Assembly (NCBI RefSeq): GCF_001425865.1
Contig: NZ_LMDS01000004.1
Span: forward strand, 1,556,948-1,620,947
Reading direction: 5' to 3'
Origin: Rhizobacter sp. Root404
GTDB taxonomy: Bacteria; Pseudomonadota; Gammaproteobacteria; Burkholderiales; Burkholderiaceae_C
Length of the DNA stretch: 64,000 nucleotides
The notes under the pieces were generated by a model. That model was not told the origin of the DNA. It searched no databases and saw only the letters and a list, made by a program, of their open reading frames with translations. Position numbers and translations under genes: made by a program. Below, in pieces: positions 1 to 7,700 of the stretch; position 1 is the first letter of the stretch, and every line of letters starts with the position of its first letter.

Positions 1-583
1 GGAACTGGGCGTGCAGCGCGAGGCGCTTGTCGATCGGCATCGCGGCGCCGAAGCTGGCCTCGATGCTGTGGCGTGCGCGCAGGTCGGCGATCTGCGTCTT
101 GACGGGTTCGGGCAGCCGTTCGTAGGCCAGCACCATGTTGGCCCACATCGTGTCGCCGCCCACCGGCGGGCACTCGACGCAACGCAGCACGCAGCCGAAC
201 GGCGGCTTTTCGCGCCAGGTCGCGTCGGTGTGCCAGGCGTTTTCGTAGCGGTCGTTGGGCGCGTCGGGCGACTTGTAGATGCGCACCAGGCCCGGGTGAT
301 CGGGATCGCTGCCGGCCACCGGGTGGTCCTCCAGATCGCCGAAGTGGCGCGCGAAGGCGACGTGTTCGGCGCGCGTGATGTCCTGGTCGCGGAAAAACAG
401 CACGCGGTGCTTCAGCAGCAGCGCGCGGATCTCGGCGACGAGCGCCGGGTCGCGGGAGGCGACGCCGAGATCGACGTTCGAGAGCTCGGCGCCGAGCGCA
501 CAGGTGAGGGGCTCGACCTTGATCGAGTCGGTCAGTGACGCTGCTCGGACGACGGCGGGCGCGGCGGGGGTGGCGGTGGTCAT
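1..583 (-). CDS. TauD/TfdA-family 2-oxoglutarate-dependent dioxygenase (3' part outside window)
   Basis: The visible 194 residues are the N-terminal two-thirds of a non-heme Fe(II)/2-oxoglutarate dioxygenase of the TauD/TfdA family. The metal-binding HxD motif is present in AWHTDATW (His118, Asp120). It is followed by the family-typical stretch around PPVGGDTMWANM, which carries the conserved Thr. The distal His and the Arg that binds 2-oxoglutarate lie beyond the window edge. I chose the ATG at 583 because upstream rc sequence carries GGAGACC and the protein starts with a short Ala/Pro tail before the fold. The substrate cannot be read from this part: taurine, other sulfonates, sulfate esters and aryloxy acids are all possible. 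It lies 138 bp downstream of the LuxR-type regulator on the same strand, so that regulator may control it (inference). Confidence 0.85.
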   Translation of the reverse strand, partial: MTTATPAAPAVVRAASLTDSIKVEPLTCALGAELSNVDLGVASRDPALVAEIRALLLKHRVLFFRDQDITRAEHVAFARHFGDLEDHPVAGSDPDHPGLVRIYKSPDAPNDRYENAWHTDATWREKPPFGCVLRCVECPPVGGDTMWANMVLAYERLPEPVKTQIADLRARHSIEASFGAAMPIDKRLALHAQF

Positions 584-721
584 CGGTGGGTCTCCAGCCT
601 CAGGCCGCTTCGGGCGACCTTTCTTGGCGAGAAGGTTAGGCCGGCGGCTCCACCGTCGTCCCCCCATCGTGGAGGGGGGTGGGCTCGGATGCGCCGAGCC
701 CTTGCTCGCGCTGGACCGGCC

Positions 722-3439
722 TCAGCGCTCGGTCTCGAGCAGCCCCAGGATGCGCGCGCGCTGCACGACCTGCTTGCGCGTGCCGGCGTCCAGCTTCGCG
801 AAGAGGTTCTTCATGTGCCACTTGATCGTCTGTTCACCGACCTGCATGGCCAGCCCGATTTCCTTGTTGGACAGGTTGCGCGCGGCCAACTCGAGCACCT
901 CACGCTCCTTCGGCGTGAGCACCGTGCTGCGGACGGCACGGTCCTGCGCCGCGGCCTGCACGGGCGCGCGCAGCGGCGCGGCCAGCGGACCCGGACCGGC
1001 CGGTGCGCGGCCCGATGGATACGACGCTCCGGGCAAGGCCTGGCGCACCCAGTCGCCCAATGCCGGGTGCGCGTCGTCGAACACGCGCAACAACCCGTAG
1101 GTGGTGGCCAGATCGGCCGCCTCGCGCAGCAGCGCCTGTGACTTCTCGCCGCAGCGGTCCAGCACCCAGGCGCGCAGGGCCAGCAGCTCGATGTGCAAGC
1201 GGACGAGCTTGACGCCCTGCGCCATCGCGTCGGCGCGCGCCAGCGTGTCGGCCGCCTGGCGCCAGTCCTGCATCGCTATGGCGGCGTAGGCGAGTGCGAC
1301 CTCGCGCAGCAGCATCGCGTTGCGTTGCCACAGCCGCCCTTGCGGCGCGGCGGGATCGGCGAGCCGCGCGTCGATCTGCGCACACAACTCTCGGCAGGTC
1401 TCGGGCCGGAAGCGACGTGCGTGCAGGCGCACCTGCTCGGCCAGGCTGGCGATTCCCAGGCGCGGCAGCCGGCGCGCCCCGCCGACGGCGTCCAACGCGC
1501 CCAGCAGTTCGAGCGCGCGGTGCTCGGCACCCTCGGCGGCCGAGATGCGGGCCATCGTGCGGTAGCCGAGCAGCACCGCCTCGGGCAGTGCGCTGCGTTC
1601 CAGCACGTCGAGCCGGTTGGCCAGCAGTGCGCCGGCCTCGTCGGGGCGGTTGCGCTCCCAGCACGCCGCGGCGAGCACGGCGGCCAGCATGCAGGTGAAG
1701 GGGTTGCGCCGGCCCAGGTCACCCTCGGCGCGCGCCAGCGTCGGGCGCAGCAGCTTCTCGGCCAGCAGCACCTGGCCCTCCCACAGGTACGACAGACCGA
1801 CGATGCAGTCGCCCCAGCGGCCGAGGTAGCCCTGGGCCCGCCCCTCGCCGGCCCGCGGCGCCTGCTGCTGGCGCAGACGTGCGAGCGCGGGTTCGCCTTC
1901 CAGCAGCGTGCGAAACGCCGAGCGGTTGGCATGCACCTGCAGCAGCAGCGGATCGGTCAGGGGCGGGTCGTGCGCCCACGGATCGTGCAGCGCCGCGAAG
2001 CGATCGGGGTCGTCGGCGTAGACCGCCGCGCCGCTCTGGATCAGCGCGCATTCGCAGCGCAGCGCGTCGCCGGCGTCCGGCTGCGCGAGGAGGCGCTCGA
2101 TGAAGTGACTGGCCTGCTCGTGCCGCTCGCTCAAGGCCAGCGACCAGGCCACCGCCAGCAGCAGGCGCGGCCGGCGATCGACTTCCGCGGCCGGCAGGCG
2201 GCTCAGCCACTCCAGCACCGTGCCCTGGTGCCCGCGGGCCATCAGTGATTCGTACAGGCTGCGCTCGGCCAGGTCGTAGGCGGTCTCGCGCTGGCCGGCG
2301 GCCAGCGCGTGCAGTGCGGCCGCATCGATCAGGCCCTGCGCGGCCAGGCCCTCGGCGGCGCGCGCGTGCAGCGCCGCCTGCTCGTCGGCCGGCAGCAGCG
2401 CGAAGCGGCCCCGCAGCTGGTCGCGCGCCAGCGCGTGCATGCGCAGCCAATCGCTGGCCTCGCCGGCGGCCAGGACGGGCGTGTCGCGCGCCAGCCGGGC
2501 CAGGCGCTCGCCGGCGTCCGCCGCCTGCGTGACGGCCTGGCACAGCGCCGGGTGGAGCAGGTCGAGGATGGAGATGCGCGTCAGGAACGAGACATCGGCG
2601 GGGTCCAGGTTGGCCAGCAGCAGGTTGACGAACTGCTCGCGCAACGGGTCGCGTACCGCGCTGCCCTGCGCCGCCATCGCCGCGATCTCGGTCTGCGGAT
2701 CGCTGCCGGCCGCCATCACCGACAGCGCGAGTTGCAGGCCCAACGGCCAGCCCTCGGCGAGCTCGTGCAGCCGCGCGGCGGCGTCGCGATCGACGCGGTT
2801 GCCGAAACGCGCGCGCACCAGTTCGATCGTCTCGTCGAGATGGAAGCGCAGTTGCTGCGCGCCGACGACGGTGGCCATGCCGTAGCTGATGAGGTCGTCG
2901 AGCCCGAGCTGGCAGTCGGCGCGCGCGGCGACCACGGCGCGCAGGTTGGACGGCGCATTGCGCAGCAGGTAGGCCAGCGCATCGCGCGTCGTCTCGGGCA
3001 GGCGATCGGCCTCGTCGACGATCAGCACGATGTCCAGGGCCGATTGCGCCACATCGGCCAGCCAGATCGTCACCGCCTCGAGGCCGGCCGGCGTGGCGGC
3101 CTCCAGCAGCGTGTGGCCGAAGGTCGGGCGGCCGGCTCCCGTCCGGACGGCCAGCGACAGTCCCTGCACGAAGCGCTGGACGTCGTCGTGCGGCTGCGCC
3201 GTCAACCAGGCCACGACCTGCCCCTGGGCCAGGTGCTCGCGCCGCCACTGCGCCAGCAACGAGGTCTTGCCATAGCCGCCGGGCGCCTGCACGAGGATGA
3301 GCGGGTGGTCGCTCAGGCGATCGTGGTCGGCTTGCAGGCGGGGCCGAGTGAGCTGGTGGCGCGGCACACGCGGTGGCGTGACCTTCAACAGCAGGTCGTC
3401 CGGAAAGCCAGCGGGCGTGCGGGGTGTGGGAGTGGCCAC
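722..3439 (-). CDS. MalT-like LuxR-family ATP-dependent transcriptional activator
   Basis: A 905-residue regulator of the large MalT/LAL type. A P-loop APGGYGKT is at residues 52-59, followed by a STAND-type NTPase region (Walker B-like IVLIVDEAD). A long helical repeat region rich in Ala/Leu comes next (about 350-800). The C-terminus is a LuxR/GerE helix-turn-helix with LTPKEREVLELAARNLSNKE and VGEQTIKWHMKNLFAKL. I prefer the GTG at 3439, where the MalT-like leader begins, over an in-frame ATG at 3577: the extra 46 residues are low-complexity and unlike the family. Neither start has a strong ribosome site. These proteins usually bind an inducer in the repeat region and activate nearby genes. 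The nearest target candidate is the dioxygenase downstream. The universal-stress gene at 3616 is divergent. Confidence 0.88.
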   Translation of the reverse strand: MATPTPRTPAGFPDDLLLKVTPPRVPRHQLTRPRLQADHDRLSDHPLILVQAPGGYGKTSLLAQWRREHLAQGQVVAWLTAQPHDDVQRFVQGLSLAVRTGAGRPTFGHTLLEAATPAGLEAVTIWLADVAQSALDIVLIVDEADRLPETTRDALAYLLRNAPSNLRAVVAARADCQLGLDDLISYGMATVVGAQQLRFHLDETIELVRARFGNRVDRDAAARLHELAEGWPLGLQLALSVMAAGSDPQTEIAAMAAQGSAVRDPLREQFVNLLLANLDPADVSFLTRISILDLLHPALCQAVTQAADAGERLARLARDTPVLAAGEASDWLRMHALARDQLRGRFALLPADEQAALHARAAEGLAAQGLIDAAALHALAAGQRETAYDLAERSLYESLMARGHQGTVLEWLSRLPAAEVDRRPRLLLAVAWSLALSERHEQASHFIERLLAQPDAGDALRCECALIQSGAAVYADDPDRFAALHDPWAHDPPLTDPLLLQVHANRSAFRTLLEGEPALARLRQQQAPRAGEGRAQGYLGRWGDCIVGLSYLWEGQVLLAEKLLRPTLARAEGDLGRRNPFTCMLAAVLAAACWERNRPDEAGALLANRLDVLERSALPEAVLLGYRTMARISAAEGAEHRALELLGALDAVGGARRLPRLGIASLAEQVRLHARRFRPETCRELCAQIDARLADPAAPQGRLWQRNAMLLREVALAYAAIAMQDWRQAADTLARADAMAQGVKLVRLHIELLALRAWVLDRCGEKSQALLREAADLATTYGLLRVFDDAHPALGDWVRQALPGASYPSGRAPAGPGPLAAPLRAPVQAAAQDRAVRSTVLTPKEREVLELAARNLSNKEIGLAMQVGEQTIKWHMKNLFAKLDAGTRKQVVQRARILGLLETER

Positions 3440-3615
3440 GTTGTTCGAGGTTGTCGATGCCGCCGCGGCGAATCCGCGCACGCAGCCGGCATTTCCGGTG
3501 GCGATGGTAACGGCCGCCGCCGGGCGCGAACGTCGGTGCTTGCCCCCCGCGACGAGGAGGGTTCCCACGCACTCCATTGCCTAGCATCGGGTGATTGATC
3601 CCACAGGAAGTCGCC

Positions 3616-4764
3616 GTGTACCACCATCTGCTCGTTCCTGTCGACGACACCGACCTGTCGGTCGAGGTGGTCGGCAACGCCGTCGCGCTGGCTCGCCCGC
3701 TGGGGGCGCGCATCACGTTCTTCCACGCCGTCGCCGATGCGGCCGCCTCGCTGCGCGGCGCCGCCGAGGTGCTGCGCCCGACCGCGCGCGATGAGTACGA
3801 GTACCAGCACCTCGGCAAGGCCAGGGAGCTGCTGACCAAGGCCGAGGCGGCTGCGCGAGCGCTGGGCGTGCCCTGCGAATCGCGCCACGCGGTGAGCGAC
3901 AAGCCGGCGCAGGCCATCGCCGAGGCGGCACGCGCCGGCGGCTGCGACCTCATCTTCATGGCCTCGCAGGGCGGGCGAGACAAGCTGGGCATGGCTTTCG
4001 CGTCGGAGACGCTGACGGTGCTGATGACGGCCGGCCTGCCGGTGCTAGTGTCGTCCACCGGCGAGCCCAAGGCGCCGGCGCGGGCGATCGCCATCATCCG
4101 CGACGAGCGCCGATCAGTGGCCGCCGTCATGCACGCCTGGATGCATGCGCTGGCTACCGCGCGCGAGGCGGGCAGCGCGCCCGATGTCGAGCTGATGCGC
4201 GCCATCGTGCGCTACGTGCAGAACTCTCCGATGACGCTGCACCACCCCGCCGAAGGGGAGCACCTGTTCCGGCGGCTGCGCGAACGCACGACGAGCTGCA
4301 ACGCCGAGCTCGACGAGCTGGAGCGCCAGCACGAACGCGACGAGCAGCTCGTCGCGGCGCTGGCGCGGCAAGTCGAGGCCCTGGCCACGGCCAGCGCCGC
4401 AGACCGGCCGAGCGCGACGCGCGCGCTCGACGAAGGAGTCGCACGCTACGCCGCCTTCCTGTGGGATCACCTGGGCCGGGAAGAAGGCGTGATCCTGCCG
4501 GCGGCGCAGCGCCACCTGCTCCCTGAAGACTGGGCGGCGATCGACGCCGCGTTCGCCGCGAACCGCGACCCGAACTTCGGTGGCGACACCGACAAGGCGC
4601 ATCGGCAGCTCTTCTCGCGCATCGTCAATTTCCTCACCCCCTCGCCAGCACCGGCCGCAACGCGGTCCCGGTGTGGCTGCGCGGATTCGCGACCAGCGCA
4701 TCCGGCGTGCTCTCGCCGACCACCGCACCGCCCTTCACGCCGCCCTCGGGCCCGAGGTCGATGA
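3616..4764 (+). CDS. Universal stress protein fused to a hemerythrin HHE domain
   Basis: A 382-residue two-domain protein. Residues 1-140 are a UspA fold (VYHHLLVPVDDTDLSVE at the start; GLPVLVSS closing strand). Residues about 165-330 are an all-helical HHE/hemerythrin domain with MHAWMHAL, LHHPAEGEHLF, WDHLGREEGVILP and a C-terminal KAHRQLF, matching the His/Glu pattern of diiron-binding members. I chose the GTG at 3616 because AGGAAG lies 6-11 bases upstream and family members begin this way; a TTG at 3595 is also in frame. The last 44 codons overlap the 3' end of the convergent uvrA gene. That Arg/Pro-rich tail is unlike the rest and may simply be read-through into the opposite gene. A role in oxygen, NO or redox stress is inferred from the domains. 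Confidence 0.85.
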   Translation: MYHHLLVPVDDTDLSVEVVGNAVALARPLGARITFFHAVADAAASLRGAAEVLRPTARDEYEYQHLGKARELLTKAEAAARALGVPCESRHAVSDKPAQAIAEAARAGGCDLIFMASQGGRDKLGMAFASETLTVLMTAGLPVLVSSTGEPKAPARAIAIIRDERRSVAAVMHAWMHALATAREAGSAPDVELMRAIVRYVQNSPMTLHHPAEGEHLFRRLRERTTSCNAELDELERQHERDEQLVAALARQVEALATASAADRPSATRALDEGVARYAAFLWDHLGREEGVILPAAQRHLLPEDWAAIDAAFAANRDPNFGGDTDKAHRQLFSRIVNFLTPSPAPAATRSRCGCADSRPAHPACSRRPPHRPSRRPRARGR

Positions 4765-7700
4765 CCCAGTCGGCTTCGGCGATCACGTCGAGGTCGTGCT
4801 CGATGACGACGACGCTGTGGCCGCCGTCGACGAGCCGGTGCAGCACGCGGATCAGGCGCTCCACGTCGGCCATGTGCAGGCCCACCGTCGGCTCGTCGAG
4901 CACGTAGAGCGTGTGCGGCGCCTTGTTGCCGCGGCGGGTCAGGTCGTCGCGCACCTTGCTCAGTTCGGTGACAAGCTTGATGCGCTGCGCCTCGCCGCCG
5001 CTGAGCGTGGGTGACGGCTGGCCGAGCGTGAGATAGCCCAGGCCCACGTCCTTCAGCAGCTGCAGCGGGTGCGAGATGTTGGGCATGCTGGCGAAGAACT
5101 CGACGGCCTCGTCGACCTCCATCGTCAGCACGTCGCCGATGCTCTTGCCGCGCCAGCTGACCGCCAGTGTCTCGGCGTTGAAGCGCGCGCCGTGGCACAC
5201 GTCGCACGGCACCTTCACGTCGGGCAGGAAGCTCATCTCGATCGTCTTCATGCCCTGGCCTTCGCAGCCGGGGCAGCGGCCTTCGCCGGTGTTGAACGAG
5301 AAGCGCGCCGGCGCGTAGCCGCGGGCGCGCGCTTCGAGCGTGTCGGCGAAGAGCTTGCGGATCGTGTCCCAGAAGCCGATGTAGGTGGCCGGGCAGGAGC
5401 GCGGCGTCTTGCCGATCGGCGTCTGGTCGACCTCGAGCACGCGGTCGATGTAGCCCCAGCCGTCGATGCCCGCGCAGCCCTGCCAGTTGGGCTTGCCGCC
5501 CTTGCTGTTGATGAACTGCAGGTTCGCGAGCAGCACGTCGCGCGCGAGCGTGGACTTGCCCGAGCCGCTGACGCCGGTGACGGCGACCAGGCGCTTCAGC
5601 GGCAGGTCGACGGTCACGTCCTGCAGGTTGTGCAGCGTCGCGCCCTTGATCGTCAGCAGGCGGTTGGCCTCGCTCTCCTTGCGCACCGTCGCGGCCGTCA
5701 CCGGCTCGATGAACCTGCGCGCCTGCAGCGGGTGGATCAGCGGGTTCGCGAGGAAGCGGCCGGTCACCGAGTCGGGGTGGCTGCTGATCTCGCTCGCGCT
5801 GCCTTCGGCGACCAGATTGCCGCCGCGCTTGCCGGCGCCGGGGCCGATGTCGATGATGTGGTCGGCGCGGCGGATCGTGTCCTCGTCGTGCTCGACGACG
5901 ACCAGCGTGTTGCCCTTGTCGCTCAAGGTCTGCAGCGCGTTCAGCAGCACCTGGTTGTCGCGCGGGTGCAGGCCGATCGTCGGCTCGTCGAGCACGTAGC
6001 ACACGCCCTGCAGGTTGCTGCCGAGCTGCGCGGCCAGGCGGATGCGCTGCGCCTCGCCGCCGCTCAGCGTGGGCGCGGCGCGGTCGAGCGTCAGGTAGCC
6101 GAGGCCGACTTCCTCGAGGAACTCGAGCCGGCTCTTGATCTCGCTGACCACGTCGCGCGCGATCTCCGCGTCGCGCCCGGCCAGCTGCAACGCCTCGACC
6201 CAGAGGCGCGCATCGGCGACCGACCAGGAACCGATCGTCGTGATCGGCTCGCGCTCGAAGGTGACGAGGCGCGACGCCGGATTCAGACGCGTGCCGGCGC
6301 AATCGGGGCACGGCTCGTCAACGACGCCCTCGACCTCCTGCTCCTCGGACGGGAACGACTGCTCGCGCCCCTTGTTGTCGTCGTCGCGGATCGAATCGTC
6401 GTAGGCCTTGCGCTGCTCGCGGGTCAGCCGCAAGCCGGTGCCGACACAGGTCGTGCACCAGCCGTGCTTGCTGTTGTAGCTGAACATGCGCGGGTCGAGC
6501 TCGGGGTAGCTGGTGCCGCAGGTCGGGCAGGCGCGCTTGGTCGAGAAGACCTTGACCGTGCCGATGCGCGCGGTCGAGGTCTCGTTCGCCATCGCGCCGA
6601 CCAGCCCGTCGAGCGGCGCGAGCAGGTGCATCACGCCCTTGCCGAGTTCGAGCGCGCTGGCGAGCAGGCCGCGCAGCGCCGCCTCGTTCGCCGGGTCGAC
6701 GACGATGTCGCCGACCGGCAGTTCGAGGGTGTGTTCCTTGAAGCGGTCCAGCCGCGGCCAGGGGTCGACCTTCAGGAATTCGCCGTCGACGCGAAGGTGG
6801 GTGTGGCCGCGGCTCTTGGCCCACTTGGCCAGGTCGGTGTACACGCCCTTGCGCGCGACGACCAGCGGCGCGAGCAGCCCGACATGCTGACCCTTGTGAT
6901 CGCGCAGCAGCTGCGCCGCGATGCTCTCGGCGCTCTGCGGGCGGACCGGCGAGCCGTCCTTGACGCAATGCTGGAGGCCGAGCTTCACGTACAGCAGCCG
7001 CAGGAAGTGCCAGACCTCGGTGGTGGTCGCGACCGTGCTCTTGCGCCCGCCGCGCGACAGGCGCTGCTCGATCGCGACGGTCGGCGGGATGCCGTAGACG
7101 GCGTCGACCTCCGGCCGGCCGGCCGGCTGCACGATGCTGCGCGCATAGGCGTTCAGCGATTCGAGGTAGCGGCGCTGGCCCTCGTTGAACAGGATGTCGA
7201 ACGCGAGCGTGCTCTTGCCCGAGCCGGACACGCCGGTGACGACGCTGAACTTGCCGCGCGGGATGCTCACGTGGAGCGACTTGAGGTTGTGCTCGCGCGC
7301 GTTGACGATGCGGATGACTTCGTCGCTGGCCTTGCGCTCGTCGCGCGCCTGCTTGACCAGGTACTGCAGCGGCCGGCCTTCCTCCACTTGATGACCGCCG
7401 AGGCCCATCTGCACGTCGTAGTCGGCGAGCGCCTTGCCGGTGTGCGAGCTCGGATGCCGCTTCACCTCTTCCGGCGTGCCGGTGCAGACGATCTGGCCGC
7501 CGGCGTCGCCGCCCTCCGGGCCGAGGTCGATCAGCCAGTCGGACGCGCGGATCACGTCGAGGTTGTGCTCGATCACGATCAGCGAGTGGCCGGCGTCAAG
7601 CAGCTTGCGGAACGAGCGCATCAACTTCGCGATGTCGTCGAAGTGCAGCCCGGTCGTCGGCTCGTCGAACATGAACAGCGTGCCGCGCTTGGCGACCGCC

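Noticed and set aside
660..679. C-run and G-run hairpin near the end of the LuxR gene
   Set aside because: Could be a terminator, but the stem is low-complexity and there is no T-run; not reported as a feature.
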